DNA from: Azospirillum ramasamyi
Lineage (GTDB): Bacteria; Pseudomonadota; Alphaproteobacteria; Azospirillales; Azospirillaceae
Length of the DNA: 64,000 nucleotides
Assembly (NCBI RefSeq): GCF_003233655.1
Contig: NZ_CP029833.1
Coordinates: forward strand, 434,001 to 498,000
Direction of reading: 5' to 3'
Made by a program: the position numbers and the translations under genes
Notes under the pieces: generated by a model
Seen by the model: the letters and a program-made list of their open reading frames with translations, nothing else
Told to the model about the DNA's origin: nothing
Database searches by the model: none
Shown: one piece after another, positions 26,608 to 34,493 of the stretch
Numbering within the stretch: the first letter of the stretch is position 1
Layout: each line of letters starts with the position of its first letter

Positions 26608-27717
26608 ATGTCGGAGCATGCTACACCCTTGCGCCGAGGCTGGACGACGGGAACCTGCGCCACCGCGGCGGCGCGTGCGGCGGCGGACGCTCTGTTCGGC
26701 CGGGAGTTCCCCGACCCGGTGACCGTGACCCTGCCCGGCGGCCAGACCCCGGCCTTCGCGCTGGCGGTGACGGAGCGGGGGGAGGGGTCGGACGGACCCT
26801 GGGCCGCGGCCGGCGTGGTCAAGGATGCCGGCGACGACCCCGACGTGACCCATGGCGCGCTGGTGCGGGCGCGGGTCTGGCGCGGCGCCCCCGGCAGCGG
26901 CGTGAGTTTCCGCGCCGGCCCCGGCGTCGGCACCGTGACCCTGCCCGGACTGCCCCTGGCCGTCGGCGAACCGGCGATCAACCCGGTGCCGCGCAGCATG
27001 ATCGCCCGGGCGGTGGGGGAGGCGGCGGCCGAGGCAGGACAGCCCGCGGATCTCGTGGTCGAGGTCGGGGTGGAGAATGGCGAGCGGCTCGCCCGGCGCA
27101 CCATGAACGGGCGGCTCGGCATCCTCGGCGGGCTGTCGATCCTGGGGACCACGGGGATCGTCGTGCCCTATTCCTGCGCGGCCTGGATCGCGTCGATCCA
27201 GCGCGGCATCGACGTGGCGCGGGCCGCCGGGCTGAGCCATGTCGCCGCCTGCACCGGCGACCTGTCGGAAAAGGCGGTGGTGGCGCGCTATGGCCTGTCC
27301 GAACAGGCGCTGATCGACATGGGCGATTTCGCCGGCGGCACGCTGAAATACCTGCGCCGGCACCCCATTCCCCGCCTGACCCTGTGCGGCGGCTTCGCCA
27401 AGTTCGGCAAGCTGGCGCGCGGGCTGATGGATCTGCACAGCAAGCGCAACAGCGTGGATTTCGACTGGCTGGCCGGGCGGCTGGCGGAGCTGGGCGCCGG
27501 GCCGGACCTGATCGCCCGGGCGCGCGGCGCCAACACGGCGGCGCAGGTGCTTGGCATGGCGGACGCCGCCGGCCTGCCGCTGGCCGACCATGTGGCGGAA
27601 CTGGCCCGCCGCGCCGCGCAGGATGTGCTGGAGGATGCACCGGTCGCCGTCGAGGTGCTCGTCACCGACCGGCAGGGGCGCATCGTCGGGGTTGCTCACT
27701 CCCCCAATCCCCGATAG
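26608..27717 (+). CDS. cbiD: Cobalt-precorrin-5B C1-methyltransferase type protein
   Basis: A 369-residue CbiD-family protein: LRRGWTTGTCATAAARAAAD at the start, GVGTVTLPGLPLAVGEPAINP, NGRLGILGGLSILGTTGIV, and the CGGFAKFGKLARG-MDLHSKRN region. In the anaerobic route CbiD adds the C1 methyl group to cobalt-precorrin-5B; in the oxygen-dependent route CobF does the equivalent step. Here the other genes (CobG, CobN) are of the oxygen-dependent route, so CbiD probably stands in for CobF. ATG 26608 has GGAGGG seven bases upstream. Its end overlaps the convergent cobM by 22 bases. Confidence 0.92.
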   Translation: MSEHATPLRRGWTTGTCATAAARAAADALFGREFPDPVTVTLPGGQTPAFALAVTERGEGSDGPWAAAGVVKDAGDDPDVTHGALVRARVWRGAPGSGVSFRAGPGVGTVTLPGLPLAVGEPAINPVPRSMIARAVGEAAAEAGQPADLVVEVGVENGERLARRTMNGRLGILGGLSILGTTGIVVPYSCAAWIASIQRGIDVARAAGLSHVAACTGDLSEKAVVARYGLSEQALIDMGDFAGGTLKYLRRHPIPRLTLCGGFAKFGKLARGLMDLHSKRNSVDFDWLAGRLAELGAGPDLIARARGANTAAQVLGMADAAGLPLADHVAELARRAAQDVLEDAPVAVEVLVTDRQGRIVGVAHSPNPR

Positions 27718-28457
27718 CGCCGCACGTGGCTGCCGTCGTACAGCGCGCTGCAGCGGAACTCCTCATGGCCCAGCGCCGGACCGACCAGGATCAGCGCGGT
27801 GCGTTCCATCGGTGAGGCCGCCACCTGCGCCGCGATGTCGGCCAGCGTGCCGCGCAGCACCCGTTCGTCCGGCCAGGTGGCGCGGTAGACCACCGCCGCC
27901 GGGCAGCCGGCGCCGTAGAGCGGGGTCAGCCGCTCCACCACCCGGTCGACGACGTGGATCGACAGGTGGATCGCCAGCGTGGCGCCCGAGGCGCCCAGCA
28001 CCTCCAGCGTCTCGTTGGCGGGCATGGCCGAGGCGCGGCCTTCGGTGCGGGTCAGGATCAGCGTCTGGCTGACCTCCGGCAGGGTGAGTTCCCGCCCCAG
28101 CGCCGCCGACGCCGCGGCGAAGGCCGGCACGCCGGGGGTGATGGTGTAGGGAATGCCGAGATCCCGCAGCGCGCGGGTCTGCTCGCCCAGCGCGCTGTAG
28201 ACCGACAGGTCGCCCGAATGCAGCCGCGCCACGTCCCGGCCGGCGGCATGGGCGGCCTGGAACTCGGCGACGATCTCCTCCAGCGTCAGCGGAGCGGTGT
28301 CGACGATGCGGGCATCGGCGGGGGCGTGGGCGATGATCTCCTTCGGAACCAGGGAGCCGGCATAGAGGCAGACCGGGCAGCGCGCGATCAGGTCGCGTCC
28401 GCGCAGGGTCAGCAGGTCGGGAGCGCCCGGTCCGGCACCGATGAAATGGACGGTCAT
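27696..28457 (-). CDS. cobM: Precorrin-4 C11-methyltransferase
   Basis: Transfers a methyl group from SAM to C11 of precorrin-4, giving precorrin-5. The 253-residue tetrapyrrole methylase starts TVHFIGAGPGAPDLLTLRGR, has YAGSLVPKEI, the RLHSGDLSVYSALGEQ loop, TPGVPAFAAASA and the late VYRATWPDE segment typical of CobM/CbiF. The start overlaps the cobE stop as ATGA. Confidence 0.94.
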   Translation of the reverse strand: MTVHFIGAGPGAPDLLTLRGRDLIARCPVCLYAGSLVPKEIIAHAPADARIVDTAPLTLEEIVAEFQAAHAAGRDVARLHSGDLSVYSALGEQTRALRDLGIPYTITPGVPAFAAASAALGRELTLPEVSQTLILTRTEGRASAMPANETLEVLGASGATLAIHLSIHVVDRVVERLTPLYGAGCPAAVVYRATWPDERVLRGTLADIAAQVAASPMERTALILVGPALGHEEFRCSALYDGSHVRRYRGLGE

Positions 28458-28912
28458 GAACGGGTTCCCCAAAAAGCGTCGGAAATCAGGGCGATTGCGG
28501 GCAAGGCAAGCGCCACGGTGGCGCGGGGCGTCGAGCGGCGCGGCAGCAGCAGGCGCGATCCCGGCCCGGCGGCGGCCAGCGCCGCGGCCTCCGCCACCGA
28601 CGCCAGCCCGACCGCGGCCAGCACGGTGGAGGAGCGGGTGTGGACGCGGTCCTGCGCCGCCAGCATCGCGTCCTCCGCGATGAAGCGCAGCGGCAGGCCG
28701 AGCGCGCGGGCGGCCTCCGCCAATCCGGCCTCGTCGGCCTTCATCGCCGGGGCGGCGAGGGCGGCAAGCCGGCGCGCGGCGTCGGGCAGGGCCGCCTCGT
28801 CGAAGGCGACGGCGACCAGGGCGGCGATCTCCTCCCAGCCGCAGCCGCGGCGGCAGCCCAGCCCGACGAAGACCGGGCCGAACAGCAGGGAGTCGGGCGT
28901 CATGCGGTCCAT
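28454..28912 (-). CDS. cobE: CobE, CbiG C-terminal-domain homologue
   Basis: A roughly 152-residue protein matching the C-terminal domain of CbiG, called CobE in oxygen-dependent producers. The pattern GLGCRRGCGWEEIAALV, then MKADEAGLAEAARALGLPLRF and RVHTRSSTVLAAVGLASVAEAAAL is characteristic. Its biochemical role is not settled; CbiG opens the delta-lactone of cobalt-precorrin-5A. The start is either 28912 or 28903 (ATGA overlap with cobL). Sits between cobL and cobM in one operon. Confidence 0.88.
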   Translation of the reverse strand: MDRMTPDSLLFGPVFVGLGCRRGCGWEEIAALVAVAFDEAALPDAARRLAALAAPAMKADEAGLAEAARALGLPLRFIAEDAMLAAQDRVHTRSSTVLAAVGLASVAEAAALAAAGPGSRLLLPRRSTPRATVALALPAIALISDAFWGTRS

Positions 28913-30162
28913 GTGCCCTCCGCATGGGGCTTTTCGGCCCGCCACAGCGTGACCGGCATGGCGGCGCGCCAGCCGCGGAAGCCGCCGACCGCCGAGGCGC
29001 GGGCGACCGCGATCTGGGTCAGCTCGCCGCCCAGCCGCTTATGCGCGTCGAACAGCACCGCCTCGCTTTCCAGCGTCACCGCGTTGGCGGCGATCCGGCC
29101 GCCGGGGGGCAGGGCGTCCCAGCAGGTCGCCAGCACGCCCTCTGTCGTCAGCCCGCCGCCGATGAAGATCGCGTCCGGCCGCTCCAGCCCGTGCAAATCC
29201 AGCCCGGTCAGCGCCGCCGGGGCCTTGCCGCGCGCCAGCGTCAGGCCGGGCACGCCGAGGGCCGCGGCGTTGGCGAGGATGCGGGCGATGCGTTCCGGGT
29301 GGTGTTCGACGGCGATGGCGCGGTTGGCGGGATCGCGCAGCATCCATTCGATGCCGATGGAGCCCGAGCCGGCGCCGACATCCCACAGAAGCTCGCCCCG
29401 GCGCGGCGCCAGGAAGGACAGGGTGACGGCGCGCACCTCGCGCTTGGTGATCTGCCCGTCATGCTCGAACCAGTCGTCGGGCAGGCCGGGGGCCAGCGGC
29501 AGGATGCGGGCGCCGGGGGCGGCGGCGCAGTCCAGCGCGATGGTGTTGAGGTCTGCGGTGCGCTCCTCGGTCCAGGCTTCGGCGGTCGCCTCCAGCCGGC
29601 CTTCCCGCGCTCCGCCCATCGCCTCCAGCACCGTCAGGCGCGAGGCGCCGAAGCCGCGGGCGCGCAGCAGAGCGGCGAGCTTCGCCGGGGTCGTTCCGTC
29701 CCAGGAAAGAAGCAGAAGCTTGGCGTTCGGTTGCAAATGCGGAACGACAAGCTCCAGCGGGCGGCCATGGACGGTCAGGCAGCGGCAGTCCTGCAAGGGC
29801 CAGCCCAGCCGGGAGGCCGCGAGGCTGAAGGCGGATGCCGCCGGTATCATCGTCGTTTCCGCAGCCGGAACGAGCCGCGACAGGGTGGCGCCCACCCCGT
29901 ACCAGGACGGATCGCCGCTCGCCAGCACGCAGACCCGCTGTCCGCGCCGCGCGATCAGACCGGGGAAGGCGTCGGTCATCGGCGACGGCCAGGACAGACG
30001 TTCCTGCCCCGCAACGGCCGGCACGAGATCGAGGTGGCGGCTGCCGCCATAGAGGATCGCGGCGCTTTCCACCGCCGCGCGTGCGGCGGGCGGCAAACCG
30101 TCCCAGCCATCCTCACCGATGCCGACGATGCTGAGCCAGCGGGCCGTTCCCATGCTATCCAT
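28900..30162 (-). CDS. cobL: Precorrin-6Y C5,15-methyltransferase (decarboxylating)
   Basis: A fused enzyme of 420 residues that methylates C5 and C15 and decarboxylates the C12 acetate of precorrin-6Y. The N-terminal CbiE-like methylase has SIVGIGEDGWDGLPP, GGSRHLDLVP, LASGDPSWYGVG; the C-terminal CbiT-like domain begins around EHDGQITKREVRAVTL and has the SAM motif LLWDVGAGSGSIGIEW followed by FIGGGLT. Start 30162 (or 30153) is 31 bases from the divergent cobK start. First gene of cobL-cobE-cobM. Confidence 0.94.
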   Translation of the reverse strand: MDSMGTARWLSIVGIGEDGWDGLPPAARAAVESAAILYGGSRHLDLVPAVAGQERLSWPSPMTDAFPGLIARRGQRVCVLASGDPSWYGVGATLSRLVPAAETTMIPAASAFSLAASRLGWPLQDCRCLTVHGRPLELVVPHLQPNAKLLLLSWDGTTPAKLAALLRARGFGASRLTVLEAMGGAREGRLEATAEAWTEERTADLNTIALDCAAAPGARILPLAPGLPDDWFEHDGQITKREVRAVTLSFLAPRRGELLWDVGAGSGSIGIEWMLRDPANRAIAVEHHPERIARILANAAALGVPGLTLARGKAPAALTGLDLHGLERPDAIFIGGGLTTEGVLATCWDALPPGGRIAANAVTLESEAVLFDAHKRLGGELTQIAVARASAVGGFRGWRAAMPVTLWRAEKPHAEGTWTA

Positions 30163-30193
30163 GGCGCCGATCCTGACGGGTGGGGTGGGGGAG

Positions 30194-30934
30194 ATGGTCA
30201 AGGCGCTTATCCTGGGCGGCACGACGGAGGCGACGGCGCTGGCGAAACGGCTGGCCGGCCATCCCGGCATCGACGCCCGCGTGTCGCTGGCCGGCCGCAC
30301 GAAGAACCCGGTGCTGCCGCCGCTGCCCACCCGCATCGGCGGCTTCGGCGGGGTGGAGGGGTTGGCCGGCTATCTGCGCGCCGAGGGCATCGGTGCCGTG
30401 ATCGACGCGACGCACCCCTTTGCAGCGCAGATCTCCGCCAACGCCGCCGCGGCCTGCGCGCTGGCTGGTGTGCCGCTGCGTGTCCTGACCCGGCCGGCCT
30501 GGGTGGCGGGACCGGGCGACCGCTGGGTCGGCGTGCCGGACATGGCCGCCGCGGCGCTGGCGTTGCGCGATCTGGGCGACACCGTTTTCCTGACCATCGG
30601 CCGGCAGGAGGTCGCGGCCTTCGAGGCGACGCCGGACAAGCGCTACCTGATCCGCGCGGTGGACCCGCCGGAGCCGCTGCCGGCCCTGCCGCGCATGAGC
30701 CTGATCCTCGACCGCGGGCCGTTCACCGTGGAGGGCGAGTTGGCGCTGATGCGCGGGCAGGGGGTGGAGGCGATCGTCAGCAAGAACAGCGGCGGACGCG
30801 CCACCGACGCCAAGCTGGAGGCCGCGCGCGCGCTGGGCCTGCCGGTGGTGATGGTGGAGCGGCCGGCGGGCAACGGCGTGGCGGAACTGCACGGCGTGGA
30901 TGCGGCGGTGGGGTGGCTGGAGGGGGTGGGCTGA
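30194..30934 (+). CDS. cobK: Precorrin-6A reductase
   Basis: NADPH-dependent reduction of precorrin-6A to precorrin-6B. The 246-residue protein opens KALILGGTTEATALAKRLA, has AVIDATHPFAAQISANAA, the DTVFLTIGRQEVAAFE strand, and SKNSGGRATDAKLEAARALG, all typical of CobK/CbiJ. A purine-rich GGGGGAG directly precedes the ATG. It is a single rightward gene between two leftward cob operons. Confidence 0.94.
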   Translation: MVKALILGGTTEATALAKRLAGHPGIDARVSLAGRTKNPVLPPLPTRIGGFGGVEGLAGYLRAEGIGAVIDATHPFAAQISANAAAACALAGVPLRVLTRPAWVAGPGDRWVGVPDMAAAALALRDLGDTVFLTIGRQEVAAFEATPDKRYLIRAVDPPEPLPALPRMSLILDRGPFTVEGELALMRGQGVEAIVSKNSGGRATDAKLEAARALGLPVVMVERPAGNGVAELHGVDAAVGWLEGVG

Positions 30935-30954
30935 CACTTTCCTTCGCGAATTTC

Positions 30955-30978
30955 CCCTCTCCTCCCTGGGGGAGAGGG
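30955..30978. repeat. Palindromic intergenic repeat after cobK
   Basis: Arms CCCTCTCC and GGAGAGGG with an 8-base loop lie 20 bases after the cobK stop, between convergent cobK and cobJ. Its sequence type recurs at 48439-48463 and resembles the segment inside cobG. It may also serve as a two-way terminator. Confidence 0.6.
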
Positions 30979-31035
30979 TTACTCGCGGTGGGTTGGTCGC
31001 TGGCATCTCTGCCAGCACTGCCGTCGCACTCACCT

Positions 31036-31794
31036 TCACCCCCGATAATGCCGGGGCGTGTAGACCCAGCGCCCGCCGTCCGCCCGCGCGACGAAGCGGG
31101 TGTGCGAGGCGCCGATGATGACCAGCGTGCGCATGTCCGCCTGTTCCGCCCGCACCTCGCCCAGCGTGGTGACGGTCAGTTCCTCGTCGGGGCGGCCGAC
31201 GGCGCGGCCCAGCACGATGGGGGTGTCATGCGCGCGGATGCCGCGCAGGGCGTCGAAGGCGGCGCCAAGCTGCCAGGGCCGGGCGCGGGAGATCGGGTTG
31301 TAGAGCGCGATGACGAAATCCGCCTCCGCCGCCAGACGCAGGCGCTTCAGCACCACCTCCCACGGCTTGAGGTTGTCGGACAGCGAGATGGCGCAGAAAT
31401 CATGCCCCAGCGGCGCCCCGGCCCGCGCGGCGGCGGCCTGCATGGCGGAAACCCCGGGATCGACCGACAATTGAACCCCATGCCACGCTTCGGGCGCCTC
31501 GGGATCGTCCAGCGCCTCGAAGATGGCGGCGGCCATGGCGAAGATGCCGGGGTCGCCGCCCGACACCACCGCCACCCGTCTTCCCTGCGCCGCTAGGTCC
31601 AGCGCGAAGCGGGCGCGGTCCAGTTCCACCCGGTTGTCGGAGGCGTGGCGCAGCTGATTCCCCGGCGGCACGCGCTCCACATAGGGGAAATAGCCGACGA
31701 GGTCGGTGGCCTCGGCCAGATCGCGCCGCGCCTCGGGGGTCAGCCAGTCCTCGGGACCGGGCCCCAATCCGACAACTTTCAGCCATCCGGTCAT
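31036..31794 (-). CDS. cobJ: Precorrin-3B C17-methyltransferase
   Basis: Methylates C17 and drives the ring contraction of precorrin-3B to precorrin-4. The 252-residue methylase begins GWLKVVGLGPGPEDWLTPEA, with VGYFPYVERVPPG, VVSGGDPGIFAMAAAIFEAL, DPGVSAMQAAAARAGAPLGHD and YNPISRARPWQ, all CobJ/CbiH hallmarks. Its ATG overlaps the cobI stop (ATGA). It is the last gene of the riboswitch-led operon. Confidence 0.95.
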   Translation of the reverse strand: MTGWLKVVGLGPGPEDWLTPEARRDLAEATDLVGYFPYVERVPPGNQLRHASDNRVELDRARFALDLAAQGRRVAVVSGGDPGIFAMAAAIFEALDDPEAPEAWHGVQLSVDPGVSAMQAAAARAGAPLGHDFCAISLSDNLKPWEVVLKRLRLAAEADFVIALYNPISRARPWQLGAAFDALRGIRAHDTPIVLGRAVGRPDEELTVTTLGEVRAEQADMRTLVIIGASHTRFVARADGGRWVYTPRHYRG

Positions 31795-32540
31795 CCCCGC
31801 CTGCCCTCGCCCGGAATGACGATCTGGGAGAAATAGGGGGCGACGTCCGGCGCCTCCAGGAAGGGCATGAAGCGCTGTTCCTCCATGCTGGCGCGTTCCA
31901 CATACCATGCGCGCTCGGCCAGCCCGGCGGCGGCGATGGCGCGGCGGACCTTGGGCAAATTCTGGCCCAGCTTCATCACCACGCAGGCATCGGCGGCGGT
32001 CAGCGCGCGGACCAGCGACTCCTCGTCCAGCGTGCCGGGGATCACCGACAGCACGTCGTCGCGCAGGGTCAGCGGGCGCGGCAGCAGCGAGGCGCTGCAC
32101 ACCATGCTGGTGACGCCGGGAATGACCTCCGTCGCGAAACGGCCGGACAGCCGCAGGAACAGATGCATGAAGGAGCCGTAGAAGAACGGATCCCCCTCGT
32201 TCAGCACCGCGACGGAGCGGCCGGCGGCGAGATGCCCGGCGATGCGCTCGGCGGACTCGTCGAAGAAGGCTTCGATCTGGCGGCCATAGTCCGGGTGGGT
32301 CGGCGGCAGCTCCACCGTCACCGGATAGACCATCGGCAGTTCGATCCGGTCGGGCGGAATGGCCTGATCCGCGATGCGGCGGGCCTGGCCCCGGGTGCCG
32401 CGCTTGCAGAAATAGGCGACGACCGGGCAGGCGCCGATGATGCGCATTGCCTTCAGCGTCATCAGTTCCGGGTCGCCGGGGCCGACGCCGACGCCGAACA
32501 GGGTGCCGGGGGTGGGGAGGGTGAGGGTATCGCCGCTCAT
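31791..32540 (-). CDS. cobI: Precorrin-2 C20-methyltransferase
   Basis: Adds a methyl group at C20 of precorrin-2 to give precorrin-3A. The 249-residue protein has LFGVGVGPGDPELMTLKA, VVAYFCKRGTRGQAR, LNEGDPFFYGSFMHLFLRL, VIPGVTSMVCSAS and VMKLGQNLPKVRRA, matching CobI/CbiL. Overlaps cobH upstream and cobJ downstream by ATGA junctions, so the run is one translationally coupled mRNA. Confidence 0.95.
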   Translation of the reverse strand: MSGDTLTLPTPGTLFGVGVGPGDPELMTLKAMRIIGACPVVAYFCKRGTRGQARRIADQAIPPDRIELPMVYPVTVELPPTHPDYGRQIEAFFDESAERIAGHLAAGRSVAVLNEGDPFFYGSFMHLFLRLSGRFATEVIPGVTSMVCSASLLPRPLTLRDDVLSVIPGTLDEESLVRALTAADACVVMKLGQNLPKVRRAIAAAGLAERAWYVERASMEEQRFMPFLEAPDVAPYFSQIVIPGEGRRG

Positions 32541-33175
32541 TCGACGTCGCTCGCCAGCGCGTTGACGGCGGCGGCGGCCATGGCGCTGCCGCCGCGCCGG
32601 CCCCGGATCGCCAGATAGGGCACGCCGAAGGGGTTCTCGGCCAGCGCCTCCTTGCTTTCCATCGCGCCGACGAAGCCGACGGGGAAGCCCAGGATCGCCG
32701 CGGGCTTCGGCGCACCGGCCGCCAGCATCTCCAGCAGGTAGAACAGGGCGGTCGGCGCATTGCCGATGGCGACCACCGAACCGCCCAGCCGGTCGCCCCA
32801 CAGGTCGAGCGCGGCGGCGGAGCGGGTGTTGCCGAGGCTTTTGGCCAGATCGGGCACGGCGGGATCGCGCAGGGTGCAGATCACCGGGTTGTCGGCCGGC
32901 AGGCGGGCGCGGGTCACGCCATGGGCGACCATTTCGCTGTCGCAGAGGATCGGCGCGCCGGATCGCAGGGCGGCGCGGGCGGCGGCGCCGACATCGGCGG
33001 AGAACAGCAGATCCCCGGCCGCATCGACCATGCCGCAGGCGTGGATGACGCGCACCGCCACCGGCTTCAGGTCATCGGGGATGGCGGACAGGTCGGCCTC
33101 CGCCCGGATGGTGGCGAAGGACTGGCGGTAGATGGCCGCTCCGTCGCGGATATAGTCGTAGAGCGGCTCAGGCAC
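32537..33175 (-). CDS. cobH: Precorrin-8X methylmutase
   Basis: Moves the C11 methyl group to C12, forming hydrogenobyrinic acid. The 212-residue protein has the catalytic histidine in VRVIHACGMVDA (about residue 44), the CDSEMVAHGVTR motif, and GFPVGFVGAMESKEAL with RGRRGGSAMAAA near the end, as in CobH/CbiC. It overlaps cobG by eight bases and cobI by four. Confidence 0.95.
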   Translation of the reverse strand: MPEPLYDYIRDGAAIYRQSFATIRAEADLSAIPDDLKPVAVRVIHACGMVDAAGDLLFSADVGAAARAALRSGAPILCDSEMVAHGVTRARLPADNPVICTLRDPAVPDLAKSLGNTRSAAALDLWGDRLGGSVVAIGNAPTALFYLLEMLAAGAPKPAAILGFPVGFVGAMESKEALAENPFGVPYLAIRGRRGGSAMAAAAVNALASDVE

Positions 33176-34493
33176 CGGTGGACTCCTCGGTCAACAGTTC
33201 CGCGACGCGGGCCACGGCGTCGGCGGGAGACAGGCCGATGTGCGGGGCGGCATCACCGGGTTTGGCGTTCAGGGCGACGTCATAGACGCCGTCTCGGGCG
33301 GTCAGGGTGACATCGGCGATGGCGGGATGGGCGCAGCCCTTGGCGCAGCCCGACACATGCACCATTCGCACATGGTCCAGCAAGGGGCCTGCGCGGTCGG
33401 CGATGGCGAGCGCGGCCGCATGGGTGTCGGTGGTTCCGACATCGCAGCCGCCGGCCCCGCTGCACGCCGTCAGCTTCAGCCGGCGGTCGCTGTGCGACAG
33501 GATGGCGCCACGGGCGCCGGCGATGGTTTCGGCATCGGGGGAGGGGGCGACGAGGATCAGGGCGCGCCAGGGGCTGATGCGGATCTCGGCGCAGGCGGCG
33601 GCGAGCGCGGCGAGGGTGGCGGAGGTCAGGCGCCCGAAGGGGAAGGCCGTCACCATTGCCGGGGCTTGCTCCTTTTCCCCCCCGGGGAGAAGGTCGGGAT
33701 AAGGGGGGGCGGCCGAGCCGAAGCGATCCATGAGATGCGTCCCCCTCCCCTTGATCCTCTCCATGGGGGCGAGAGGGGACAGCAGCGGGGCGAGGCGCTT
33801 GCCGATTTCTTCGGTGCCGATTGCCGCGACCAGACCGGCCATGCGGCGCGGCGGCTCCGGCAGGGCGGCGCGCAGTTCCAGGAAGGCGCGGCCCAGCGCC
33901 GACGCCGCATCCGCCGCATCCGCCGCCCGGCACAGGCCCAGCGGCGCGGCCTTCGCCAGCGTGCCGCCGAGCGACACCCGGAACCATTCGCCGTCCACCG
34001 CGTCGAAGCGTATGTCCGTGCTGCTCTCCGCCAGATGGCCGATCCCGCCGCCGCAGACCAGCCAGCCGAATTTCGGCGGCAGGCCGTGCAGCCCCTTATC
34101 CTCCGCCAGCCGCGCGTCGAGCGTACGTGCAACCGCCCGTACGTCCATCGCCGCCGCGGGGTCCAGCCCGGCGGTGGGGGAGCACAGGACGTTGCGCACC
34201 GCCTCGCTCGCCGCGTCGCTGGAGACGTAGCCCATGCCGCGCAGGGCGTCGGTCACCGGGTCCAGCGCGTCGGCGGGAACACCGCGGAGCTGCAGGTTGC
34301 CGCGATGGCTGAGGTCGATCAGGCCGTTGCCGTAACGCTCCCCCAACTCGGCGATGCGGCGGGCATGGCCGGCGGGCAGCACACCGGCGGGGACGCGGAC
34401 GCGCAGCAGGAAGCCGTCCCCGACCTGCATCGGCGCCAGCACGCCGGGGCAGGTGCCGCGGCGTCTCGGCTGGTTGGCGGCAGGGGGCTTCAT
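33168..34493 (-). CDS. cobG: Precorrin-3B synthase, with in-frame palindromic insert
   Basis: Oxygen-dependent hydroxylation of precorrin-3A to precorrin-3B. The 441-residue protein belongs to the nitrite/sulfite reductase family: two ferredoxin-like half domains (GDGFLLRVRVPAGVL, and DLSHRGNLQLRGV), and [4Fe-4S]/siroheme-type cysteines C344, C350, C383 and C387 in TACSGAGGC and VSGCAKGCAHP. Its presence marks the aerobic pathway. Between residues about 238 and 280 (33650-33780) the protein carries an odd segment, PLAPMERIKGRG through AAPPYPDLLPGGEKEQ, whose DNA looks like intergenic palindromes; the protein resumes normally at VTAFPFGRLT. Start overlaps the cobN stop (ATGA). Confidence 0.92.
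   Translation of the reverse strand: MKPPAANQPRRRGTCPGVLAPMQVGDGFLLRVRVPAGVLPAGHARRIAELGERYGNGLIDLSHRGNLQLRGVPADALDPVTDALRGMGYVSSDAASEAVRNVLCSPTAGLDPAAAMDVRAVARTLDARLAEDKGLHGLPPKFGWLVCGGGIGHLAESSTDIRFDAVDGEWFRVSLGGTLAKAAPLGLCRAADAADAASALGRAFLELRAALPEPPRRMAGLVAAIGTEEIGKRLAPLLSPLAPMERIKGRGTHLMDRFGSAAPPYPDLLPGGEKEQAPAMVTAFPFGRLTSATLAALAAACAEIRISPWRALILVAPSPDAETIAGARGAILSHSDRRLKLTACSGAGGCDVGTTDTHAAALAIADRAGPLLDHVRMVHVSGCAKGCAHPAIADVTLTARDGVYDVALNAKPGDAAPHIGLSPADAVARVAELLTEESTGA
33669..33779. repeat. Palindromic repeat-like segment inside cobG
   Basis: Two hairpin units lie in the coding sequence. One is at about 33671-33693, with arms CCTTTTCCCC and GGGGAGAAGG (one G-T pair). The other is at about 33741-33779, with inner arms CCTCTC and GAGAGG. 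Both resemble the repeats found between genes at 30955-30978 and 48439-48463. The segment is open in the cobG frame and adds about 40 residues. Confidence 0.55.
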
